Position numbers and translations under genes: made by a program. A stretch of DNA of 64,000 bases from Caulobacter vibrioides. Lineage in GTDB: Bacteria; Pseudomonadota; Alphaproteobacteria; Caulobacterales; Caulobacteraceae. Shown piece by piece: positions 41,579-48,744 of the stretch. Position 1 is the first letter of the stretch. Each line of letters begins with the position of its first letter. The stretch is taken from the NCBI RefSeq assembly GCF_002310375.3, contig NZ_CP023315.3:1488001-1552000 (forward strand). The letters run 5' to 3'. The notes under the pieces were generated by a model. The model was not told the DNA's origin. It made no database searches and saw nothing but the letters and a program-made list of their open reading frames with translations.

Positions 41579-43286
41579 AGGTTCCGGCCAAGTAAGCCGT
41601 CTTGGCTTTCGAGCGGCTGAGCTTGCCCGACGAGGTCTGGGGCAGGGCGTGGGCGCCCACCAGCTTCACCTTGGCTTCGACGCCGTGACGGGTGCGCAGC
41701 AGGGTCGCGACGGACTCGCGCAGCGCCGCGCGGCTGTCGGCGTCGCCCCCACGGGCCTGGACCAGGACCACGACCTCGTCCTCGGGCTCAGCCGGGATCG
41801 CGAAGGCGCAGACGTCACCGCTGCGCAGGCCGTCGATCTCGTTATCGGCTGTCCATTCAAGGTCTTGCGGCCAGATGTTGCGGCCGTTGAGGATGATCAG
41901 GTCCTTGGCGCGGCCGGTGATGACGATCTCGCCGTCGATCTTGAAGCCGATGTCACCGGTGTCCAGCCAGCCGTCGGCCGCGAGCACCCGGGCGGTTTCC
42001 TCAGGGTTGGCGAAATAGGCGCTCATCACCGACGGGCCCTTGGCGAAGATGCGGCCGACGCCGCGCTCGGGCAGCACCTGGCCGTCGTCGCCGCGCACTT
42101 CCAGGAAGTGATCGGGCAGGGCGGGACCGCAGCGGGCGAAGTCGCGAGCGCGTTCGGAGCCCTCGGGCGCGTCGACCGCCACGGCGTCGCGTTCCAGGCG
42201 CTCGACGTCGAGGGTCTCGGCGCGCAGGCCCTGGCCCAGCGGCGCCATCGACAGGGCCAGGGTGGCCTCGGCCATGCCGTAGCTGGCGACAAACGCCTTG
42301 TCCGAGAAACCAGCGGGGGCGAAGGCTTCGACAAAGGCCTTAAGGGGCGGCATGCGGATCATGTCACCGCCCAGGCCCGCGCTGCGCCAGTGCGACAGGC
42401 TGTAGTTGTCGAGCGGCTGACCCTGAACGCGGCGGGCGCAAAGCTCGTAGCCGAAGGTCGGGCTGTAGGCGATCGTCGCCTTGTTGCGCCCGATCAGGTC
42501 GATCCACAGCAGCGGTCGGCGCACGAAGGCGCCGGTCGGCAGCAGGTCGACCGTCATCTGGCAGCTGAGCGGGCTCAGCAAGAAGCCGATCAGGCCCATG
42601 TCGTGATAGAGCGGCAGCCACGAGATGGCGCGGTCCGAAGCCTGGACCTGCAGGCCATCCCGCGTGATGGCCACGCAGTTGGCCATCAGGGCCTTGTGGC
42701 GGACCAGAACGCCGGTCGGCGTGCGGGTGCTGCCCGACGAGAACTGCAGGTAGCAGGGGTCTTCCGGGCTAATGGTCGGCAAGGCCGCGCCGGCGTCTTC
42801 GGGAAGGTCGGCCAGCACGCCGGCGAACGCCAGGCCCGCCCGCGCGCCGATCTCGGCGACCCAGTCCTTCAAGCCCGCCGGACCGATCAGGATGTTGGCC
42901 TTGGCCGAGCGGGCCAGGTTGGAGATCTGTTCGATATAGGCCTCGCGACCGCCCAGCGGGGTCGGCAGGGCCATGGGGGCGGGCAGCAGGCCCGCATACT
43001 GGCAGGCGAAAAAGGCGCGGACGAAGTCGCCGTCGGTCTCGGCCAGCAAGGCCACGCTGTCACCGACCTTGGCCCCGGTCGCCAGCAGACGCCGCGCCAG
43101 CACGACCGCCTCGTCGCGCAGCTTGGCGTAGGGCAGGGCCTCGACCAGTTCGCCGCGCAGCGAATACAGGTTGATCCCCGTCTCGCCGGTCGCGGCGAAA
43201 TCGAGGGCCTGGGTCAGGGTCGGGAAGTCGGCGAACCGGACAGTGCGGTCAGACGCCGTGGGCGTGATCATAACTTGGGCCTTCAT
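41568..43286 (-). CDS. Fatty acyl-AMP ligase / acyl-ACP synthetase
   Basis: A 572-residue adenylate-forming enzyme. The ATP loop is YLQFSSGSTRTPTGVLVRH, A5-type SYGMAEATLAL and A7-type GWLDTGDIGFKIDGEIVITG are clear, and the C-terminal lysine motif is QTSSGKLSRSK. The pattern FSSGST with WLPLYHDMGLIG points to the fatty-acyl-AMP ligase group rather than acyl-CoA synthetases. It should charge the adjacent acyl carrier protein with palmitate for serine palmitoyltransferase. The start is the ATG at 43286, 4 bases after the flippase stop; the frame is open 35 codons earlier but overlaps the flippase. Confidence 0.92.
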   Translation of the reverse strand: MKAQVMITPTASDRTVRFADFPTLTQALDFAATGETGINLYSLRGELVEALPYAKLRDEAVVLARRLLATGAKVGDSVALLAETDGDFVRAFFACQYAGLLPAPMALPTPLGGREAYIEQISNLARSAKANILIGPAGLKDWVAEIGARAGLAFAGVLADLPEDAGAALPTISPEDPCYLQFSSGSTRTPTGVLVRHKALMANCVAITRDGLQVQASDRAISWLPLYHDMGLIGFLLSPLSCQMTVDLLPTGAFVRRPLLWIDLIGRNKATIAYSPTFGYELCARRVQGQPLDNYSLSHWRSAGLGGDMIRMPPLKAFVEAFAPAGFSDKAFVASYGMAEATLALSMAPLGQGLRAETLDVERLERDAVAVDAPEGSERARDFARCGPALPDHFLEVRGDDGQVLPERGVGRIFAKGPSVMSAYFANPEETARVLAADGWLDTGDIGFKIDGEIVITGRAKDLIILNGRNIWPQDLEWTADNEIDGLRSGDVCAFAIPAEPEDEVVVLVQARGGDADSRAALRESVATLLRTRHGVEAKVKLVGAHALPQTSSGKLSRSKAKTAYLAGTYGD

Positions 43287-43290
43287 CGTC

Positions 43291-44622
43291 TTAAGTCGGT
43301 CGCGGCGCGGAGCTTTCCTCCGCCGCGAGTCGGGCGAGCCTGCGGCGCGCCATGAAATACATGCCAATGGCCATTGCCAAAGCGGACGCAACCAGAGCGG
43401 CGCCTGCGCCGGTCAGGCCGAAGGTCCTGATCAGCGGAACCAGACACGCCAGATAGGTCACAACGACGACCAGGCGAACCATCATCGCCGCGCCCGCCGC
43501 GCGCATCGAGACCAGCATCGGCTCCAGCGGCAGGGTCATCACGCCGATCGCGGCGGCGGCCACCTGCCAGTTCATCACGCCTGCTGCGGCGCCGAAGCCG
43601 TGACCCATCACGGTCTCAAGGATCCAGCGACCAGACGCCAGGCTGACCAGCAGCAGCACGCCGGCGGCCGCGCCGCCGATCAGGGCGATCTGCACCGCCA
43701 GCTTGGTCATGGCCTGCTGGCCACCCGAGGCGCGCATCCTGGCCAGTTCCGGATAGAGCGCCGGCACCATCAGGCGCGCGGGCTTGGCCATGCCGTCGGC
43801 GACCTGCTTGCCGATCCGCCAGAGCGCGGCCTGCGCGGGACCCAGCAGAGCGCCGACCGCCATGGTCAGCACGTGGGTGAAGCCGACGTCCAGCGTGCCG
43901 GAGAAGTTGGTCGCCATGGCGAAGCGCCAGACGCCCGGCAGGTCCTTGCTGGTGGGGCCCATCACCGTGAAGCCGCTGAGGAGGCCTTTGCGCTTCAGGT
44001 CCCAGATCGCGATGGCGGCGATGTAGAAGAACGCCGCGAAGGTTCCCGCCGCCCAGGCCAGCAGGAAGTACTGGATCGGCGCCTGCGTCACCGCGCAGAT
44101 CGCGCAGCCGATCAGTCGGACGAACGAGCTGATCGCCTGCTCGGCGGCCAGAAAGCGAAACCGATCAAACAGGCGCAGCAGGCCCACGCCCGATGCAGAG
44201 GTCATCACGCCGATCGACAGGGCGTAAAGCGCGCCGTAGCCGTTCATGCCCTCGGGCCAGCTGAGTTGGCGCCAGAAGAACCAGGCGCCCAGCATGCCCA
44301 GCAGTACGCCCAGCACCGCGCTGATCAGGTCCAGAAGCAGCGTGAAGCGCAGCACCTGCTGAAAGCGGCGCTTGTCGTTCTCGAGCAAGGGCGCGGCGCC
44401 ATAGGTGATCAGGGTCTGCCAGGACTGGAAGTGCGCAACCTCGCCGAGGAACTGGGCGAAGGCGTTGATGATCACCAGCACGCCCATCATTTCCGCGCCA
44501 AGGCTCCGGGCGGTCAGGGCGATGTAGGCGAGGCCGATGATCGCGTTGACCACGCGGCCGCTCAGCAACTGGCCGGCGTTGGCGAGCACCTTCTTCAGCG
44601 GGTTTTGCACGGCTTCCGTCAC
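43291..44622 (-). CDS. Polysaccharide-type flippase in the sphingolipid operon
   Basis: A 443-residue membrane protein of the MOP/oligosaccharide flippase superfamily with about twelve helices. LLSGRVVNAIIGLAYIALTA (15-34) and SLGAEMMGVLVIINAFAQFL are the usual first segments. The start is GTG at 44622, overlapping the stop of the small upstream gene (GTGA). It stands between the LptC-like gene and the acyl ligase, so it may flip a glycosylated or charged ceramide across the inner membrane before Lpt-like export. Its substrate is unproven. Confidence 0.85.
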   Translation of the reverse strand: MTEAVQNPLKKVLANAGQLLSGRVVNAIIGLAYIALTARSLGAEMMGVLVIINAFAQFLGEVAHFQSWQTLITYGAAPLLENDKRRFQQVLRFTLLLDLISAVLGVLLGMLGAWFFWRQLSWPEGMNGYGALYALSIGVMTSASGVGLLRLFDRFRFLAAEQAISSFVRLIGCAICAVTQAPIQYFLLAWAAGTFAAFFYIAAIAIWDLKRKGLLSGFTVMGPTSKDLPGVWRFAMATNFSGTLDVGFTHVLTMAVGALLGPAQAALWRIGKQVADGMAKPARLMVPALYPELARMRASGGQQAMTKLAVQIALIGGAAAGVLLLVSLASGRWILETVMGHGFGAAAGVMNWQVAAAAIGVMTLPLEPMLVSMRAAGAAMMVRLVVVVTYLACLVPLIRTFGLTGAGAALVASALAMAIGMYFMARRRLARLAAEESSAPRPT

Positions 44623-44837
44623 TGGGCGCGTTCCCGCTTGTCGACGATCGCCGGGGCTGCGCCGCCCAGGCGTCGCAGAAGGCTGGAAACACGGTCGAGG
44701 CGCCCGCGGGTGGTCGCCGCCATCTCGACCCCGATATCGGGCCAGCCCCTGGTCATCACGACGGCCACCGACAGGCTGTGCCAAACCTGATGGTGCTGCG
44801 CGATGGAGAGGAAACAGACGCGTTTGGCGTTGGCCAC
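44619..44837 (-). pseudogene. 72-codon remnant, probably of a glycosyl/glycerophosphotransferase-like gene
   Basis: The frame starts with GTG one base after the LptC-like stop and ends inside the GTG start of the flippase gene, so translation is fully coupled on both sides. It begins KRVCFLSIAQHHQVWHSL and continues VEMAATTRGRLDRVSSLLRRLG, which looks like the first beta-alpha-beta unit of a GT-B type transferase ('...FlsiaqthQvyh.lpvA...'). It ends at DKRERAQ after 72 residues, far short of the 350 or more such enzymes need. It could be a true small protein, but truncation by an internal deletion that kept both couplings seems likelier. Confidence 0.5.
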
Positions 44838-44838
44838 G

Positions 44839-45471
44839 TCAGCGCTGTTGCTCCAGCCGGGTCTGCACGCGGCCCTTCAGCACCACGCGATCGCCCTGGT
44901 CGGTCACGGTGTATGTGTTGGCCTGGGTGCTGCCCTTGGGCCCGGAACCCGCGATGCCTGCGTCGCCGCTGACCGCGCCGGTGCGCAGGTCGATCAGCGC
45001 CCGGGGCGCGTCGAAGGCATAGCCTTCCGCGCTGGTGATCTTCACCCCGTCGGTCAGCAGGAGGGTGTTCGCAGCCTCGCTATAGACGCCGACCTTCGCC
45101 GTGGCCTGGCTGGGGTTGGGCTGGCCATAACCGCGAACCAGCAGGGGCGTGGTCAGGCGGACGATGTTCTCGTCCTGCGCGTCCCGCACGGCGCGTTCAG
45201 CGGTGATCAGGAACGGACGACCGTCTTTCAGCACGCCAGTGAAGCGGGGCTTGTCGAGCACCAGGGGCGCCGAAGCGGCCTGGGTCTGGAGCTTGCTGGA
45301 GGCGAGGCTGCGCCAGGACGCCTGGGCGATCACGGCCACGCCCACGCTGACCGCAAAGATGGCCAGCACCAGGCGCAGCCGCCGGACGGGTGTCCGGCGA
45401 CGGTTGCGGGCCCGTTCCGCGGCGGTTTGAGGAGGAATGATGGCGGCGGCGCCATCGGACTGGGTGAGCAT
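44839..45471 (-). CDS. LptC-like bitopic periplasmic protein
   Basis: A 210-residue protein with a basic cytoplasmic N-terminus, one membrane helix (RLVLAIFAVSVGVAVIAQA, about residues 32-50) and a periplasmic OstA-like/LptC fold: KPRFTGVLKDGRPFLITAER, TTPLLVRGYGQ, EAANTLLLTDGVKITSAEGY, FDAPRALIDLRTGAVSGD. LptC joins the LptFG permease to the periplasmic bridge. It is the first gene of the operon leading to the flippase, acyl ligase, cerR, acp and spt. With the LptF/LptG-like genes across the locus it would complete a second, sphingolipid-directed inner-membrane complex. Confidence 0.85.
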   Translation of the reverse strand: MLTQSDGAAAIIPPQTAAERARNRRRTPVRRLRLVLAIFAVSVGVAVIAQASWRSLASSKLQTQAASAPLVLDKPRFTGVLKDGRPFLITAERAVRDAQDENIVRLTTPLLVRGYGQPNPSQATAKVGVYSEAANTLLLTDGVKITSAEGYAFDAPRALIDLRTGAVSGDAGIAGSGPKGSTQANTYTVTDQGDRVVLKGRVQTRLEQQR

Positions 45472-45636
45472 TTGAGCCCATGGATAATCCTCCGCCGCCG
45501 TTCGCCCAAGACCTTTGTTTTGTCATGCGCCGCCGCCCGGCTTTCCCGCAAAGACGGCGGCGCCGGCGTCTTGCGTGGTTGTTCGGGACAGCGAAGCGCG
45601 TGATCCTGGGTTCCGCGCCGTGTAAGGACCCGCGTC

Positions 45637-46701
45637 ATGTTCCCCAGACCTTCGCCGCACAAGGACTTCGGTGTCTTCCTGCCGGTGGCCAACGGCGGCT
45701 GGATTGTCTCCAGCACCACGCCGGTGCTCGATGGTCTCTATGCTCAGAACCGGGCCGCGGCGGTGCTGGCGGACGAGATCGGCATGGATTTCGTCATGTC
45801 GATGGGCAAGTTCCGGGGCTTTGGCGGTGAAACCGACCATTGGGGCACGTCGCTGGAGTCGGTGACGCTGATGGCGGCCATCGCCGAGGCGACCAAGCGC
45901 GTCCGAATCTGGGCGACGGTGCATCCGCTGCTGCAGAACCCGGCTGTGGCGGCCAAGATGATCGCGACCCTGGATCAGATCAGCGGCGGTCGCGCGGGCC
46001 TCAATATCGTCGCCGGCGCCTACAAGGCCGAGTTCGACCAGATGAGCGCCTGGGACGATTCGCTGTCTCATGACGACCGCTACGCTCTGGCCGAGGAGTG
46101 GACGACCATCCTCAAGCGGCTGTGGACCGAAGACAGCGTCGACTTCGCCGGCCGTTACTTCACGATGAAGGATTGCCAGTCCAAGCCCAAGCCCCTGGCC
46201 AAGCCGCGCCCGGAACTGATCTGCGCCGGCATGTCGGACCGTGGCTTTCAGTTCTCGGTGCGCGAGGCCGACGCCTGTTTCATCGGCGGACGGTCGCGCG
46301 AGGAGCATCGCGACGCCTCCCGCCGGGCCAAGCGCATGGCCGAGGATCTGGGACGGTCCGTCCGCACCTACGCGATGTGTACGGTGATCCATGGATCCAC
46401 GGAGGCCGCAGCCCAGGCCCTGGTGGCGCGCTACGCCGAGGGCGCTGATATCGGCGCGATCCTGTCCATGCTGGCCAGTTGGGGCGTTCCGGCCGAGCGG
46501 CTTCAGGCGACGGCCAAGCAGCAGGGGGTGTTCATGACCCAGACGGTGGTCGGCTCGCCGGCGTCCTGTCGTGAGCAGATCGAAGCCTTCGTCACGGAGT
46601 GCGAGCTGGACGGTTTGATGCTGATTTTTCCCGACTACGTCGAAGGGCTCAGCATGTTCGGCCGAGACATCCTGCCAGGCTTGCGGACGGTGTTCTCGTG
46701 A
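45637..46701 (+). CDS. RutA-like flavin monooxygenase (LLM class)
   Basis: A 354-residue luciferase-like FMN-dependent enzyme. FGVFLPVANGGWIVSS (11-26), DFVMSMGKFRGFGGETDHWG, SGGRAGLNIVAGAYKAEFDQM and ICAGMSDRGFQFSVREAD follow pyrimidine monooxygenase RutA closely, which opens the uracil ring with FMN-oxide chemistry. Residues vary enough that another amide or cyclic compound may be the substrate. It is coupled by GTGA to an isochorismatase-type hydrolase, the same pairing as rutA-rutB, but rutC-G are absent. It is divergent from the LptC-like gene across 165 bases, where I see no clear signal. Confidence 0.88.
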   Translation: MFPRPSPHKDFGVFLPVANGGWIVSSTTPVLDGLYAQNRAAAVLADEIGMDFVMSMGKFRGFGGETDHWGTSLESVTLMAAIAEATKRVRIWATVHPLLQNPAVAAKMIATLDQISGGRAGLNIVAGAYKAEFDQMSAWDDSLSHDDRYALAEEWTTILKRLWTEDSVDFAGRYFTMKDCQSKPKPLAKPRPELICAGMSDRGFQFSVREADACFIGGRSREEHRDASRRAKRMAEDLGRSVRTYAMCTVIHGSTEAAAQALVARYAEGADIGAILSMLASWGVPAERLQATAKQQGVFMTQTVVGSPASCREQIEAFVTECELDGLMLIFPDYVEGLSMFGRDILPGLRTVFS

Positions 46702-47327
46702 GCTTGCAGGCCTGGATCGCGCCGGCGCGGACGGCGCTGGTGATCGTCGACATGCAGGTCGATTTCGCCGCCCCCCAGGGCCTTTGCGCCCAGTGGGGCA
46801 TGGACCTGACGGCCGTCCCCGACGCGCTTGCGGCCGCCGATCGTCTGGCCGGCGCCGCGCGCGAGGCCGGGGCGGCTGTGATCTTCGTTGGTCTGTTCAC
46901 GACGCCTGAAACTGACTCCGAGGTCTGGCATGAACGCGGGCGGCGGCGGGGCTATGATCCGCAAGAGAGCCCGGCGCTATGCCGCGCCGATGCGCCAGGC
47001 AGCGACTTCTTCGGGCCTCAGCCCCAGGCCGACGAACTGGTCTTCCGCAAGACGCGCTACAGCCCGTTCTGGGACACGGACATCGCCGCTCGACTGCGGG
47101 CGATGGGCGTCGACACCCTGGTGTTGGTGGGGCTAACCACGGAATGCTGCATCGACAGCACCGCGCGGGACGCCTTCAACCACGACTTCCATGTGTTCAT
47201 TCCCGTCGACGCCTGCGCGGCCTACGAGGCGGAACTGCATGAGGCGTCCCTGCGGACGCTGGACCTCAACACTGCGATCCTGACCGACACCGACAGCGTC
47301 GTCGCGGCGTGGGGCTCGGCCTCCTAG
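46698..47327 (+). CDS. RutB-like cysteine hydrolase (isochorismatase family)
   Basis: A 209-residue cysteine hydrolase. The triad is visible as Asp18 (VIVDMQVDF), a Lys in VFRKTRYSPF (about 118) and a nucleophile Cys in GLTTECCIDSTARDAF (about 155). RutB, the peroxyureidoacrylate amidase, has the same ordering and an N-V-C-V-E-S-T pattern at the cysteine; the double Cys here differs. The start is GTG at 46698 within the monooxygenase stop. It would hydrolyse the ring-opened product of its partner. Its stop overlaps that of the converging DsbA-like gene (CTAG). Confidence 0.87.
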   Translation: MSLQAWIAPARTALVIVDMQVDFAAPQGLCAQWGMDLTAVPDALAAADRLAGAAREAGAAVIFVGLFTTPETDSEVWHERGRRRGYDPQESPALCRADAPGSDFFGPQPQADELVFRKTRYSPFWDTDIAARLRAMGVDTLVLVGLTTECCIDSTARDAFNHDFHVFIPVDACAAYEAELHEASLRTLDLNTAILTDTDSVVAAWGSAS

Positions 47328-48685
47328 CGGTCCTTTTGAGGGCCGCCGCCGAGCATGGCCGCCCGCAGATCTTCTTCCAGCATCCAGAGTCTGTCCTGGC
47401 CCCAATGCGCCTCGTGGCCGCTGACGCGGAAGGTCGGGGCGCCCCAAAGGCCAGCGTCCAGCAGGGCCGCGCGATTGACCTCAGCCCGCTGCCGCCAGCT
47501 CTCGTCGGCCAGCGCCGCGGCGGTCTGTTCGTCCGTCAATCCGGCGCGACGGGCCACCGCATAGAGCCCATCGTCCTCCGCCAAGGCGATCCCGTCAGCG
47601 AAGGCGGCCTTGAGGCCGAGTTCGGCGAACGGCTCGCCCAGCCCAAGCGGTATGGCATGGTGAAGTACGGCCAGCGCCCGTTCGGCTCCGGCGCCGACGG
47701 GATCGACGATCCGCCCGAACGGCAGGCCCACCCGTTCGGCTTCGCGCTTGCAGTCCAGGGTGATGTAGATCGTCTTGATCCTCGGCACCGCCAAGCCCCG
47801 CATGACCATCGGCAGGATGGGGCGCAGCTCAAGGGTCGCGCCATACGCCTTCGCCAACTGGCGGATGCGCGGCATGAACAGCCAGGAGTAGGGGCTGCGG
47901 AACGAGAACCAGGCCTCGATAGTCGGTGGCGCGCCGGACGGCACGGGGCTGAGCGAGGGCTCGATGGCCGGTGCGAGCTGTGGCGATCCGGCCTCGCGAT
48001 CCAGCCCGCGCGCGGCCAGGCGCGCCTCCAGGTGGTTCAGCCGGTCGACGCCCCAGAACCACTCGCCTTCGAAGTGGAACATGCCGCCCAGATAGTGTCC
48101 AAGCTTGGCGCGGCGCGCCTTCCCAACCTGGAGCAGGCTCTCGCCCAGGCTAAGGTCCTGCCCGCCGGCCCAGGCGGACATGGCCGCAAGGGTCTTGTGA
48201 TCGCCCGCCCACAGCGCGGCTCCAGCGGCGTAGGCCGTATCGTCGAAGCGTCCCCGCTGCATCGCATCGGCGAGCACGGTCTCGAGGCGGCGCACCGCTT
48301 CAACCGGCGGCAGCGCCGCGTCCACTGGAAAGCCAAGGCCACGAGCCCGCGCCACCCGGGCCGCGTCGCGCAGGCCGTAGGCGCGCAGGCGCTCCCGGTC
48401 CGGGGCGGCGGAATCTTCGGGTGGTGGAACCAGATTGACTTCGATATCCGCTGCGTAGCGCGCGCGCAGGCGGGGCAGCATCTGGATGGCCAGGTGCGAG
48501 TAGGGGTCGTCGGCCTGGTGGAAGTACCGGATGGTGGGTCGCTTGCCGCGCAGACGGTCTGCGAGCGCCGCGCCGTCTCTTGCCAGCTTGCGCCGCGTGG
48601 GGCTGGTCAGGGCGGTGGTCACGCTTCGCATGATCATGGTGCGCAGGGACACGGCGGGACCTCCAGGTTGATCGGTGAATGACAT
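47324..48685 (-). CDS. Tandem thioredoxin-fold protein (HCCA isomerase / DsbA-like family)
   Basis: A 453-residue protein with two DsbA-like domains of the 2-hydroxychromene-2-carboxylate isomerase/GST-kappa group. Domain 1 (about 50-240) starts TIRYFHQADDPYSHLAIQML. Domain 2 (about 262-450) starts IEAWFSFRSPYSWLFMPRI and ends with the family signature GAPTFRVSGHEAHWGQDRL. Neither has a CxxC, so it is not a disulfide oxidoreductase; glutathione-dependent isomerisation is the likelier chemistry. An internal ATG at residue 17 is an alternative start. Two fused domains are longer than the usual 200 residues. Confidence 0.83.
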   Translation of the reverse strand: MSFTDQPGGPAVSLRTMIMRSVTTALTSPTRRKLARDGAALADRLRGKRPTIRYFHQADDPYSHLAIQMLPRLRARYAADIEVNLVPPPEDSAAPDRERLRAYGLRDAARVARARGLGFPVDAALPPVEAVRRLETVLADAMQRGRFDDTAYAAGAALWAGDHKTLAAMSAWAGGQDLSLGESLLQVGKARRAKLGHYLGGMFHFEGEWFWGVDRLNHLEARLAARGLDREAGSPQLAPAIEPSLSPVPSGAPPTIEAWFSFRSPYSWLFMPRIRQLAKAYGATLELRPILPMVMRGLAVPRIKTIYITLDCKREAERVGLPFGRIVDPVGAGAERALAVLHHAIPLGLGEPFAELGLKAAFADGIALAEDDGLYAVARRAGLTDEQTAAALADESWRQRAEVNRAALLDAGLWGAPTFRVSGHEAHWGQDRLWMLEEDLRAAMLGGGPQKDR

Positions 48686-48744
48686 CTAGCGGCACGATGA
48701 ATGTCAATATATGCTTCGAGCAACGATGAGAGAGGGAGGCGCGA

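Noticed and set aside
45527..45563. Inverted repeat GCGCCGCCG ... CGGCGGCGC between the LptC-like and RutA-like genes
   Set aside because: A 19-base loop and simple GC-repeat composition make a chance pairing likely; no T-run follows.
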